From NCBI GenBank assembly GCA_002221725.1, contig NJFT01000048.1, forward strand, positions 1 to 64,000: DNA of 64,000 nucleotides, written 5' to 3'. Each line of letters starts with the position of its first letter. Position 1 is the stretch's first letter. This document shows positions 8,859 through 20,262 of the stretch, piece after piece. Origin of the DNA: Scedosporium boydii. Lineage: Eukaryota; Ascomycota; Sordariomycetes; Microascales; Microascaceae. The notes below the pieces were generated by a model, which was given only the letters and a program-made list of their open reading frames with translations, searched no databases and was not told the origin of the DNA. The translations under genes were made by a program, and so were the position numbers.

Positions 8859-10388
8859 ATGTCCTCCAGCCGCGACAACGACCCCAACCACCCCGACGAC
8901 GACCCCATCCTCGCCCAAGATGAAGTCGACGAAGAAATCGCCCTTGAAGACGACGGCGACGTAGCCATGGACTCCGACGCCGACTCCGACGCCGAAGAAC
9001 TCATCCTCCAAAACGACTCCATCGCCTACTTCGACCGCCACAGGGACTCAGTCTTCGCCATCGCCCAGCACCCCGTCTACCCTTCCCTTATCGCCACCGG
9101 AGGCTCCGAGGGCGAAGACGACGATGCCCCAGGGAAGGGCTACGTCATCGACACCTCTGCCGCGCCGCAGCGTCCCGTCCTCCCTGCCAGCTACAACGCC
9201 GATCCTTCCGATCCAACCGCGGGCGAACGCCCAGGCCTTGAGGCCCTTTTTGAGATTGATGGGCATACGGATTCGATATCGGCTTTGGCGTTTACCTTGC
9301 CCAAGGGCGAGGTGTTGGTCTCTGGTGGCATGGACGGAAAGTTGCGCGCGTACGCCGTGGACGTCAAGCCCGGACGGCCCTGCAAATTTACCCTTTTGGG
9401 CGAAACCCAGGAGGTCCCCGAGGTGAACTGGATCGCCCCCTGCCCTTCGCCCGAATACCCCAACACCGTGGCCATCGGCGCCGTCGACGGTTCCGTCTGG
9501 GTATACACCATCGACCCCTCCGACTCCACGAATCCCCTCCAGATCACCCAGTCCTACTTCCTCCACACGGGCTCCTGCACAGCCGGCGCATGGACCCCCG
9601 ACGGCGCCCTCCTCGTCACAGTCTCCGAGGACGTGACCCTCTACGTCTGGGACGTCTGGGGCCTCGCGGCCGCCAAGGGCCTAGGTAGCGACAACGGCAC
9701 CGCCGTGTCCCTCACGGGCGCGGACCAGCGCTTCGCCGTCGAGGGCGGGTTCTACTCCCTCGCCGTCGAGCCCAAAGGCGCGTACGTGGCCGTCGGTGGC
9801 GTAGGCGGCGCCATCCGCATCATCAGCCTGCCCCGCCTCTCGCAACAACCTCAAGCCCGCTCAGGAGGCGCGGGAGGTAAACAAAAAGCCAGAGGAGCGG
9901 CAGGTGGAGGCGAATCCTCCGCCGGCGGCCAGATTCTCGCCTCTATCCAAACACAAACGGACACTATCGAGACCCTCGCCTTTTCTACGCTGTCCTCCGG
10001 CGCTGCTGGCGCGGCTGCCCAGACTACCCTGCTCGCTGCGGGAAGCGTAGACGGAAGCATCGCCGTCTTCGACGCGTCGAGACGCTTCGCCGTACGCAGA
10101 CACATCCAGCACGCGCACGGCGACCATGCCGTCGTGAAGGTGGACTTCGTAAAGGGCCAGTGGCAGCTCACCTCGTGCGGCATGGACGGCGTCGTGAGGA
10201 GGTGGGATCTTAGGGCCGGTGGCTCCGCGGCCGGTGCTGCGGGTGCTGATGGTGGTTTGATCAAGGAGTGGAAGGGTCATAGGGGGGATGGCGAGGGCGG
10301 TGGTGTTTTGGGTTTCGTGCAGGGGGAGACGGGGGAGAGGGTTGTTACTGCGGGTGATGATTCGGTTGTGCTTGTTTTTGAGGCGTGA
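8859..10388 (+). CDS. SQT1: WD40 ribosome-assembly protein, SQT1/AAMP family
   Basis: A single exon of 509 residues. The N-terminus is strongly acidic (DEVDEEIALEDDGDVAMDSD), followed by IAYFDRHRDSVFAIAQHP, the typical start of the Sqt1/AAMP propeller. Several WD-type blades follow, for example GHTDSISALAFTLPKGEVLV, VTLYVWDVWG and CGMDGVVRRWDL, ending in VTAGDDSVVLVF. In yeast Sqt1 is a dedicated chaperone that binds newly made ribosomal protein uL16 (Rpl10) through its acidic propeller surface and delivers it to the 60S subunit. Low-complexity Gly/Ala/Ser insertions near residues 335-365 and 450-465 lie in loops between blades. Length matches filamentous-fungal homologues. The gene is convergent with GCV2 and has strongly GC-biased third positions, unlike the island upstream. 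Confidence 0.88.
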   Translation: MSSSRDNDPNHPDDDPILAQDEVDEEIALEDDGDVAMDSDADSDAEELILQNDSIAYFDRHRDSVFAIAQHPVYPSLIATGGSEGEDDDAPGKGYVIDTSAAPQRPVLPASYNADPSDPTAGERPGLEALFEIDGHTDSISALAFTLPKGEVLVSGGMDGKLRAYAVDVKPGRPCKFTLLGETQEVPEVNWIAPCPSPEYPNTVAIGAVDGSVWVYTIDPSDSTNPLQITQSYFLHTGSCTAGAWTPDGALLVTVSEDVTLYVWDVWGLAAAKGLGSDNGTAVSLTGADQRFAVEGGFYSLAVEPKGAYVAVGGVGGAIRIISLPRLSQQPQARSGGAGGKQKARGAAGGGESSAGGQILASIQTQTDTIETLAFSTLSSGAAGAAAQTTLLAAGSVDGSIAVFDASRRFAVRRHIQHAHGDHAVVKVDFVKGQWQLTSCGMDGVVRRWDLRAGGSAAGAAGADGGLIKEWKGHRGDGEGGGVLGFVQGETGERVVTAGDDSVVLVFEA

Positions 10389-10925
10389 TTTTTAGGTTTT
10401 GTTTGTTTCGGGATGAGATGTCTTTGGTTGATTAGAATAGAAGGCCAAGGGAATAAAAATTTGTCGTGTTTGTGATACCACATCCTCTTTTCACGCATGC
10501 TCTTTTGGTAACGAACCACACTTCTGGTGATCAAATATGATGAGGTCTATTCTGTAGAGGGTCTGTATCTTATTTTCCTCTATCTAACATCAACTACAAG
10601 AATCCCCCGTCTTCGAGGGTCTAGGAATGTCCGGTTGAAGCATGGATCGATCGTTTCCCAAGACCGTAATTTTTCCCCCCTTCTTTCTTCTAAAGAATCA
10701 TTTCCCAGAAAAGCCAAAACCCAATGATGATGAAATCAGAATCAGAAAAGCAGATAATAATAGTATAAAAATGCCCCAGGGACGCCGGAAGTTGAATTCT
10801 GTGTCGGTCCAGAATGGGTTGACGAAAGAATATGCCATAATATCAAACCAAGATCATTTCCAAAAAGCGGCTCACCATGCCCGCTCAGCGACCCGGTGTG
10901 TGTAATCGACTACACAAGGTCGCGT
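10389..10925. other. Convergent 3' region between SQT1-like gene and GCV2
   Basis: This 537-bp non-coding stretch holds the 3' ends of two convergent genes. AT-rich patches such as 10440-10460 and 10725-10770 are plausible cleavage and polyadenylation regions. No other gene was seen. Confidence 0.45.
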
Positions 10926-13900
10926 TTACTGCTTCGTGGTATCCTCGACCGGAGGGCAAGTGCAGAAGAGGTTCAGATCGCCATAGGCTAAGACGAAGTC
11001 AGTCAGTCAATCCACACCGAAAAACGATCTCACAAGTTTGAACTCACCATCATCTACCCTGGCAACGCTAGGCCAGAACTTCTTCTCCTTAAGCCACGCC
11101 ACAGGATACGCCGCCTGCTCCCGCGAGTAAGGCCTATCCCACTTGCCTTGTCCATCACCCTCCACGATATCCGACATGGGATGCGGCGCCATCTTCAAGA
11201 CGTTACCCTCCCTCGGCACCCTGCCCTCCTCGACGTCGCGAATCTCCTGCCTAATCGCCACCAACGCGTCGACGAACCGGTCGAGCTCCTCCTTGCTCTC
11301 GCTCTCCGTGGGCTCGATCATGAGTGTGTTGGCGACTGGCCAGCTCATGGTCGGGGCGTGGAAGCCGAAATCTTGGAGACGCTTAGCGATGTCGATGGCC
11401 TCGACGCCGGCGGATTCCTTGAAGGGCCGGGCGTCGAGGATGAACTCGTGCGCGCAGCGGCCGTGCTCGTTGGTGTAAAGGATCTTGTAATGGGGCTTTA
11501 GGCGGGCGAGGAGGTAGTTGGCGTTGAGGAGAGTAAACTTGGTGGCCTTGCGAAGACCGTCGGTGCCTGTTATTTTTAGTTAGTATTACTAGATTGGGGA
11601 AATGGGGGCGGTGAAGGATAGGAGAATGCTACACACCCATGAGCTTGTTGTAAGCCCAGCTAATGGGCAGAATGCTGGCACTACCATAAGGCGCGCTGCT
11701 AACCATGGGTTGATCCGCCTGAGGAGACTTGGCAGGCAGGAAAGGAACAAGATGCTTCTTAACACAGATCGGGCCAACGCCGGGACCACCGCCGCCGTGG
11801 GGAATACAGAAGGTCTTGTGAAGGTTGAGATGGCAGACATCGGCACCAATCTCGCCGGGCGAGCTGAGACCAATCTGCGCATTCATGTTGGCGCCGTCCA
11901 TGTACACGAGACCGCCGTACTGGTGCACAATCTCGCAGACCTTCTTGACTTCGGGCTCGAACACACCGTACGTGCTGGGGTACGTAATCATCATGGCGCC
12001 GAGCTCCTCGGCGTGCTTCTTGCACTTGGCCTCGAGATCCGCGAGATCTAGGTTACCAGTGGTGGTGTTGCACTTAACGGGGACCACGCGCATTCCCGCC
12101 ATGGCTGCCGAAGCGGGATTCGTTCCGTGGGCAGAGACGGGGATAAGGCAGATGTCACGCTTGGGACCCGGCTGCGTCTCGTGGTACTTTCGGATGACGC
12201 GGAGACCAGCGAATTCTCCCTGGGCGCCAGAGTTGGGCTGAATGGATGTGCCGTCCATGCCGGTAATGGTAGCGAGCTGCTCCTCCAACTCGCCAATCAG
12301 ACGCTGGTAACCGCGGTTCTGCTCGGCAGGGCTGTAAGGATGCTGGTTGGCAAATCCGGGGAGGGTAATGATTTCCATCTCGGTCGTACCGTTAAGCTTC
12401 ATGGTGCACGATCCGAGGGGAATCATCGAGTGGACTAGCGACAGATCCTTGGATTGGAGGTGGTAGATGTAACGGAGCAGCTCGGTCTCACTGTGATAGG
12501 TGTTAAAGACGGGGTGGGTCAAGAATTCGGAGGTACGCTTGACAACAGAGGGTATTTGGATCGACGAGGACTCGCCAACCTCCTGGACGGCCTGCTCGAA
12601 CGCCTCCTCATAGGAGACGGACTGGTTCTTGGTAGCAGACTCCTTGAGGACCTTCTCGAGGAGAACTTGAAGATCCTGCGGCGTCAGCTGCTCATTCACG
12701 CTAATTCCGACATCGCCATTGCCAAAGTCTCGCAGGTTGCAGCGCGCCTGACGAGCCCTCTCAAGAATAGCCTGAGCTTGCCCGCCAGCTTTGAGCACAA
12801 CGGTGTCGAAGAGGACGCGGCCCTGCGGGTCAAGCGAGCTCTTTTCAGTCTCGATGCCGTAGAACTCAGCCACGGCCTGTACGAGACGAGCCCAGGTCGT
12901 AAGCTTCTCGGCCTGCGCCTTGAGGCCGCCGGGACCGTGGTAGATAGCGTACATGGCATTCATATTGGCGAGGAGCGCCTGAGCAGTGCAAACATTGCTC
13001 GTCGCCTTTTCTCGCCTAATGTGCTGCTCACGGGTTTGTAGCGCCAACCTCAAGGCGGGGTTTCCAAGGCGGTCCTTCGAGATACCAATCAATCGTCCAG
13101 GCATCCTTCGCTTGAGGTGTTCCTGGACCGAGAAGAAAGCAGCGTGGGGACCACCAAAGCCTAGAGGAATACCGAAGCGCTGGGCGCTGCCGAGGGCAAT
13201 GTCAGCACCCCATTCGCCAGGAGGCGCGAGGGTCGTGAGAGCGAGGAGGTCGGTAGCGGCGCTGAGAAGGGCGCCCTGCTCGTGAACGGCATCGGCGAGG
13301 TTCTTGAAATCGTGGACGTGGCCCCTCGTGTCGGGGTACTGGACCAAAACACCAACCAAATCCTGTCCCAGGGCCTTGATGGTCTCGAGCGCCTCAGCCG
13401 AGGATACGTCTACAACCTTGAGATCCAGCTTAAAACCCTCGGCTCGGCTCTTCATCACAGCAAGGGTCTGGGGATGGACACGGTCGGAGACGACGTACGT
13501 CTTGCCGGGACGCTTCTGGCGAGACGCGGGCAGGGCGTGAAGCGACATGGTCATGGCCTCTCCGGCGGCGGTACCCTCGTCAAGAAGACTGGCGTTCGCT
13601 ACTGGAAGCCCAGTAAGATCCGACACAACAGTCTGGTAGTTCAAAAGACTCTCGAGACGGCCCTGGCTGATCTCAGCCTGGTAGGGCGTGTAACTCGTGT
13701 ACCAAGCGGGGTTCTGGAGAATGTTCCTCGCAATGACTCCGGGCGTGACGGTCGGTGAGTACCCGGCGCCGATGAAGCTTGTGAAGGTCTCGTTGCTCTC
13801 GGCCATCTCAATCGCCTGGCGGGCGACATCTCCTTCATCCAAAGGACGGCTCTTGGCCTGGGAATCCTGGTTGAGGAGCTCTCGAGACGTAGACAAAATG

Positions 13901-14223
13901 TTGGCGGGGATGACCTGAGCGATGAACTCATCGAAAGACTTGGCAGGCGGGGAGAGCGCCTTGAGCATCTCAACGGCCTCTACATCATCCGGGCCGATAT
14001 GCCTGCGGGGGAACGTATCCGACTCAGTTACCATGAGCGGCCTCACGCGCTCAGTGAAGGCGGCGGCTCCATTGCGAGTCGACGTCGACAGGTACGCCGC
14101 GGACCTCAGAACCGGGGAAGGGCATAGCCTCGTCGTGTAAGTTGCGAGGCGCGGGGCCTTTGGCAATCGCCGCAATGTCAATCGTCGCATCGCCATTGTA
14201 GTGATGAGGCAGGGCAGCTTCAA
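10926..14223 (-). CDS. GCV2: Glycine dehydrogenase (decarboxylating), glycine cleavage system P-protein
   Basis: Three exons (14223-11637, 11566-11048, 10987-10926) give 1055 residues; the introns are 70 and 60 bp with GT..AG ends. The protein decarboxylates glycine with pyridoxal phosphate and passes the aminomethyl group to lipoyl H-protein in the mitochondrial matrix. The N-terminus is basic and Ser/Thr-rich, as in a mitochondrial presequence. The body begins with [20 protein letters not shown]. The N-terminal GDC-P half contains [20 protein letters not shown]. The C-terminal half has [12 protein letters not shown] and the PLP-binding stretch [20 protein letters not shown] with its Lys. 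The end is [18 protein letters not shown], the usual terminal block, encoded partly by the small last exon. An alternative start 30 bp downstream (MAMRRL) is possible. Divergent to TOM5. Confidence 0.95.
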
Positions 14224-15155
14224 TGAGCTTCCTCCGAATTGTGCTGAAGAAGCACGTGGCCGTATACCTAGGGTCTTTCTCTTTAGAAAAATGAGTTTTT
14301 GCTAGTTGAGGAAGCCCGAGATCGGATCACCTCGGCTTACTTGGAGTGGGTGGTGGGGAGTTTCAACAAGAAAAAAAAGGTCCCGCAAGACTTTGAGTTA
14401 CTCACACCCTAGACGAATCAATTCAAGGCCACCGCAACAACACCATCCGGGGTAATGAAGCGTGCTGGAGAACTGGGGCGAAAACAGAGAGCAATTGATA
14501 AAATAAGGTGGACAAGAGACGTCTGGGGCCGGACAACCAAGCTCGCTGTGTTTGGATCAGGTTCCTGGAGAAGAGGGATGGAACGTTGGAAGTCAATTGA
14601 TTCTTCTAGTGCAGATGACTCCAAGCATATTTACTCCGACGTTGAATGCTCGCAAAAGGTCTAGACCGCCTGAGGACGAATACATTGCAAAAAAGCTTCT
14701 TATCTCCGCTGTCCCTTGTCCCTTCCCAGCGGATGTGGACCCCGATTTCTCTTCGTTCCAGGCCCGCGTCCAGTGCTCTTGCCGCTTTTTGTGCGTGATG
14801 TGGGGACTTCGGATGGTGTAAGTAGTGTAACAAAGTACTGGGTAGACTCGGCTGATTCCGGATATCGGATATCGTCACAATTCGCCAGCACAAATCATAT
14901 CAAATTCCGCGATATGTTCGCATATGAAATATGCAGCGGCACGCGTCGGTTTATCTTCGGCTGAACATTGCCACTCCCATGCAAGGTACGTCACTCGCCG
15001 GTTTTTGGGTTTGCGAAGAAGCGCTTTGCTGAAATTTTTCCAAGCTAAAACCAAAGCAAGGCGAATATCTACCACGACTTTTATCGATCGCGAACCGCTG
15101 CATACCGAGATCTCGATTCCCCGTTGACTCTTCCCAATCTAATACTACCGCCAGG
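14224..15155. other. Divergent promoter region between GCV2 and TOM5
   Basis: About 0.93 kb separates the divergent starts of GCV2 and TOM5. Reading frames occur on both strands but none shows a family motif. It presumably holds both promoters; no specific binding sites were identified. Confidence 0.45.
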
Positions 15156-15483
15156 ATGTTCGGAGGATGTATGTGATGACTCACGAATGCTGGGGACAAA
15201 AGAAATCTCCGAGGGATATATGGAACAAGTGACTAACAGCTCTTTCTTTCTAGTTGCGCCCCCCCAGATCTCCGAGGAGGAGATGAAGCACTTCGAGGCT
15301 GAGGCTTCCTTTACCGTCCAGCGCTCTCTCGCTGCCGCCGTCTTCCTATACCTCTGTATGATCCCCTACTTGGATGCACTGGGCGAGCGTCGTGGATGCC
15401 GCATGCTGCAAACTGCAGGCTAACGTCTCTCTCCCTTTTGTCTAGCCCCCTACGCCATCGACGCCGTGAAGATGATGTTCTAA
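15156..15483 (+). CDS. TOM5: Mitochondrial import receptor subunit Tom5
   Basis: A very small gene of three exons (15156-15168, 15254-15355, 15446-15483) encoding 50 residues. The first exon has only 13 nt and its ATG lies in MFGGF. Introns of 85 and 90 bp have GTATGT/GTATGA donors and TAG acceptors. The protein reads APPQISEEEMKHFEAEASFT, then an amphipathic-to-hydrophobic segment SLAAAVFLYLSPYAIDAV, ending KMMF. This fits Tom5: a negatively charged cytosolic N-terminus and one C-terminal outer-membrane anchor. Tom5 passes precursors from the receptors to the Tom40 channel and helps assemble the TOM complex. Its small exons make it easy for gene finders to miss. Confidence 0.85.
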
Positions 15484-15997
15484 GCGCCTGACAATCAAGT
15501 TAACGCGATAGGCGAGAATACGACCTGGCTATGAACGGCGACTCCGCAAAACCTCCATATTGAGATGGACGGCTTAAGTACTCCCGCCTGAGGGAGCTGC
15601 CGCATCGAATACGGTGCCCTAAGACAAGGGGCTACCATCCACTTTATGAACCGAGCATTTCTTAAACTTCGAAATTCGTGTATTATTGGCATGTAGGAAC
15701 ATCGACATGGCTACAACGGGGAATCAATAGAAGGCGATAATGTACATTACATAGCATTGATGGACAAAAAAGGTCCGGTTATCATTTAAAACCATCCAGC
15801 TCTTTTTTTCTAACACATAACTCAACGCACACGGAAAACGCCTTTTCAAGTGGTGATATCTGTCGTCCACTCGGTTGGTTAATTTAATTAGAATGCGTAG
15901 TGCTTCCCCCTCGAGCAAGAAATTTGTGGTCACCGCAATAGGTAAACTCTAAGGGGGTTGGTGCGTTTAAACACAGAATTCCTCGTCCCGTACATCA
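15484..15997. other. Convergent 3' region between TOM5 and NUP57
   Basis: A 514-bp stretch holding the facing 3' ends of two genes. No coding signal beyond short chance frames was seen. Confidence 0.45.
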
Positions 15998-17101
15998 TCA
16001 CGAGGTTGAGTCGCGATCCTTCTCCCACTGCTCAAAGTCGTTCTTGATCGTCTCGACCTCCTTCTTTAGGTGAAGAAGCTGCTTCTCATAGTCCTCCAGC
16101 ACCTGCATAAACCAGTTAGCACAATTTCCATCTTGGCTGAGGGATCACGACACATACCTTCTTAGCCTTGATTTCGGTCTCTTCATCAAGCTGTTCCTCA
16201 TCCCTCGAGGCAGGCTTGTTAATCTCCTGCGTCAAACGCTCGGCATACCCCCTAATGACAATAAGTCTGCTCCATAACTCCTCCTCCTTAGCACTGAGCG
16301 CAGGATCCTGAATCGAAGCCTCCAAAGCCTTAAGCTTAAGCCGGAGGTGGTCCTCATCTCCGCTTAGAGCGTATCCCCGATTCCGCAGCACCTGAACCTT
16401 GGCCGCCAATCCTATGCAGCGCTCCTGCAGCACGGTGTGACGCCGCCTAGCAGCAGCCGCCCTAACGCTAGTCTGGAGATCGTGTCGGGAAAGAATCGCG
16501 TCGAGAGCGCCGTTAATCTGATGCAGCCTCGTGTTAAGATCGGCAACGGCTCGCTTCTGCGTCTTTAGACGATCGGATAGACCCGTGAAACCGGCGCACA
16601 TGACGGGGATGAAGCCCGGCGCGGGTTTCTTCTGTAGCGCCTCCTCCCACTCGCGGGGGTTCTCGTGCGGTAAGGGCTTGTAGAAGGGGATGTTGGACTC
16701 GTCGACTTTGTTGTAGAAGTAGTGCTTGAACACGCAGTTGGGGTTCGCGGGGTCCCATTTCTCCATGAGTTGCTGGATCTGTTCGGTTAGGGGTTTTTGA
16801 ACTGTCACGTATATCGGTTAGTATCCCTAGGGTGGAGGGAGCTTGACTGCACGAGGATGGATTGAAACATACGGGGTGTCTCCTTCACCGGTTGCCAGAG
16901 CGAGCTGGACAATTGCGCTTGAGATTGAGCCAGAGTGGGAAGCTGCGGCGCCTGCTGCTGTGGTTGTTGGACGGAGGCAGCCAGAGGCGCGGCCTGGCCA
17001 AAGATAGAACCCTGCGCAGGGGCGGCCTGTTGTTGTTGCTGCTGCTGCTGGGGCGCTCCAAATATCGACTGGCCCGCAGGCCTCGCAAATATGGACGACA
17101 T
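15998..17101 (-). CDS. NUP57: Nucleoporin Nup57/Nup54 family
   Basis: Three exons (17101-16873, 16801-16158, 16102-15998) give 325 residues; the introns are 71 and 55 bp. The N-terminus is Gln/Ala-rich with a few FG-type units (QSIFGAPQQQQQ, GSIFGQAAP). The Nup54-type body starts at LTEQIQQLMEKWDPANPNC, then FKHYFYNKVDESNIPFYKPL and PGFIPVMCAGFTGLSDRL. The C-terminal half is helical and coiled-coil-like and ends LLHLKKEVETIKNDFEQW. Nup57 forms the central-channel trimer with Nsp1 and Nup49 through such coiled coils, and its FG repeats line the pore. The FG region here is short compared with yeast Nup57, as often seen in filamentous ascomycetes. The poly-Gln stretch is encoded by a CAG/CAA run. 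Divergent to NDUFA8. Confidence 0.88.
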
Positions 17102-17811
17102 CGTGGATGAAGGTGTGAAGGGGATGGGTGGTGGGGGATGTTTACTTTGATGGCGGTTGTCGTCGAGAGAGAGCCACCGAGATGCAGAGACTAGATTAGC
17201 TTGGGGAGAGCTTCATGTACTGCACTTCGATATCTCTGGCCAGTATTTTGAAAACGTAAACAGACGTCGTAGGTGTCGCGGTCGGAGAGGATATAGAGGG
17301 GAAGATGGTGTCTGGGTTGGGGTGGATGGTAGTTGGGAGCTCCAAGTCCAGAGCTACGCGAATTTTGAGGAAGGCTGAACTGGTGCGAATTTCCCGTGCT
17401 GGGATGCACTTTGACAACGATCTCCCAGTTGAAGTCAAGCTCTCACTCCGAGAAACCCACAAGTTAAACCCTCTATAAAATGAGGTAGACTTTTGAATTG
17501 ATTGACGTCTATGAATTTCTAGAAATATTCTGATTAATTCATGAAATTTCTCTCACATTGTACTTGGCTGTGGGCATGGCCGAGCTTAAGTGACGAAATA
17601 CGTACTGTGTTATCACACTAAATTTGGCCGGTTTCTACAGTGTCTCTCTTTCAGATTGAAGTATTCTCACACTGTCAAGCAGCCTCATAGAATCCGACCA
17701 ATCAAAACACGCTTATACAATATTCACCCTCCAAAGTTCCCGACATCACCCAAAAGCTTCATCAATCCAATCCGAAAAGCCTCAGGACAACCCCAGCAGC
17801 CCTCGGTCAAC
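17102..17811. other. Divergent promoter region between NUP57 and NDUFA8
   Basis: A 710-bp stretch between divergent starts with no recognisable gene. It presumably holds both promoters and the NDUFA8 leader. Confidence 0.45.
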
Positions 17812-18685
17812 ATGGCGTCCCGACAGACTCAGTAAGCCCTTCCCCAATTAGCGAGGCCCCTCCGCATGTCAATTGGCGTCATTCTCCTCTTCCAGATACC
17901 CCCAACCGCCGGCCAGCCGAACTCCCGAATCCCCGTGAGCGAAAAGGCTAACCATTCCATCCCCCTCGCAGGTTCAACCAGCAGGTGCTCATCGACACCA
18001 CCCCTCTCCCCGCGTCGATCCCCCCGGTCAAGGAGATCGGCGCCACCTCCGCTCCCCTTCTCTCGGCGGCTTTCTTCATCGGCGCCCGGTGCCGCGACTA
18101 CAACGATGACTACATGCAGTGCAAGACCGAGAAGCCCGGCCGTGGCGAGCTTGAGTGCCTGAAGGAGGGTAGAAGGGTCACGAGATGTGCCGCTAGCGTG
18201 TATGGAGTCCATTTCCATTATATTGGCCCATGCCGTTCGCTGTTTGCTGTTCGGTCGCGACGTCGGACCCGCAGGGGCGAGCAATGGCTTACCGAGGCCG
18301 TGATTCGATGTGAAGGCTAACCATGTATTCGAATGATTAGTCTCAAGGATATTAACACACACTGCTTGAACGAGTTCCGCAGGCATTGGATGTGCCTCGA
18401 GGAGGGAAACCAGCAGCTCTGGCAGTGCCGCCCGGAGGAGTGGAAGTTGAACAAATGCGTCTACGAGAACCTCGTATGTGCCTTGAGAATCTTCCCAATC
18501 AGCCAAAAGAGAAAGAATACTAACTTTGCCCCCCCCAGAAACTCGAAAAGGTCGTTCCCGACCAGCCCAAGAACTCCACACCCGTCCACCTCAGGACGAG
18601 GCAAGTCCTTGCCGATTTTCCCCTCCTTCGGTCCCAAGGAGAACCCTTTGTCCCGCCCAAGGCCGATTCCAAGGACTCTTCGTAA
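17812..18685 (+). CDS. NADH:ubiquinone oxidoreductase (complex I) subunit NDUFA8-like
   Basis: Four exons (17812-17831, 17972-18199, 18341-18473, 18539-18685) encode 175 residues. The 20-nt first exon encodes MASRQTQ. Exon 2 starts FNQQVLIDTTPLPASIPPVK and contains FFIGARCRDYNDDYMQCK, then ECLKEGRRVTRCAASV. Exon 3 adds LKDINTHCLNEFRRHWMCLE and QQLWQCRPEEWKLNKCVY. The paired Cys-x9-Cys spacing (CHCH fold) is that of NDUFA8/PGIV, the accessory complex I subunit known as the 20.8-kDa subunit in Neurospora. Such proteins are oxidised by Mia40 in the intermembrane space and lack a cleaved presequence, as here. The donor at 18200 (GTATGG) was chosen because it alone keeps the frame into exon 3. Confidence 0.88.
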
Positions 18686-20194
18686 CGGAGGGCCAATTTG
18701 TCTCACTACTACTACTCCCTTTCCATCATTTGACATAGACGTCGAACTTTGATGTGTTTGTTATACATACATGTAGCTTGTAGCGGGGCGGGCATGGATA
18801 TGTACATAGGTCCATCCAGCTCGGGCTCTTAGTCTCGAAAATCAAGGTTTTGCTTTAGAATTCATTTGTACTCTCCTACTTTCGGTGAAGATGTCAATAT
18901 GTGAACCCCGGGCCCTACCAGCCGCTTACCGGAATCTCATGCTCTCGGGATGTATCGCAGGCGTCGTGAACCCATGTAGGCAAGCGGCTTCTCCGGGAGG
19001 GAGCGGGGCAATTAGATATTCCACTAATGACTGACACTTCTACGGAGTCTGGTGGTATCAGCGGCACGCACTATCAGCACCAGGATAGGTGCCTACCCAG
19101 TCCGGGTGCATGACTTGTCCATCACCAAGTCCTTCCCTGGCACCTCTGTCTTCCCTGCCGAGTCATTACGATGATGGTTTTCGATTCTGCTGAATCCGAT
19201 AGTGACGACGATGCTTTTGGATAACAGTGACTCACTGAACCGTTGTCATTGTTTTATTCTCTCGCCATATGAAGTAGAGATCTTTTCACATCTTCTCTAG
19301 GATCCTAGGTCTTCAACATCTAAAGACTTCTTATCCACTCACGTCCGATACACCACCCTCATAGATCAAAACATAAGCCGCAATATGTCATGCCGTCTCT
19401 GAGAGAACAATCCATCAAAACCAGGAGCCGACGAGGTCGAAACGCCGCTTTAAAGGAGTTGTCTAAGGTGATTCCAAAACGTACTCCATCCATACTCTCG
19501 TCTCAGAGTTAGCATCAGCATTGGCGGAACATCAGGCTTTCGGGACAAACCCCTCGCCGAACTCATCGTCATCGGATACGGTTACGCCTTGACAGAATCG
19601 CTCCCTTTCTAACAGACACGAGGGAGATGACGAAACAGGAAGATTCGGATTCGATTTATACGAACGGATACTTGCTGGAGAGGAGGAGACAACATTGGTG
19701 GATCCGTCCAGGGTGACGGGATGGTACATACCCGGATGCCGTGCGATCGGAAAACAAGAAAATCAACGGGTTGCCAATATATTAACATAACCTCTTAAGA
19801 CCAATTCTTTCTTCTAGACTACCGCATTTCGTCCGGAATTTGCGGCGTTGTCTTTTGGAAGCACAGCCCGGATTTTTCTTCATCCTTCCAGTGCATGCCG
19901 ACTGCCTAGAACGACAGGGAAGCCTTGAGAGCTTCTATCAGGATTACATACACTCCTATCTAGTGCCTGTTCCCCTAAAGAGTTTCGCTCCTCTCTCATC
20001 CCCCAGTCTCTGTCCTGTTATGCCATCCGGGCGGAGGCGGTTAACACGCCGAACTGAGGCAGCTTGGGAAGAAAGATACTCATAGAAATTATCACAATAG
20101 AAAGCGCAAACTCACGACAGTAGCTCGGGAGGAGACAAGAAGCAATATATGCCAAATATGGCATGTTTCCACCGCGTGGGACGGTGGAAGATGG

Positions 20195-20262
<68 letters not shown>

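Noticed and set aside
11602..13758. Several plus-strand frames of 100-195 codons
   Set aside because: All are antisense to GCV2, whose protein is complete and recognisable.
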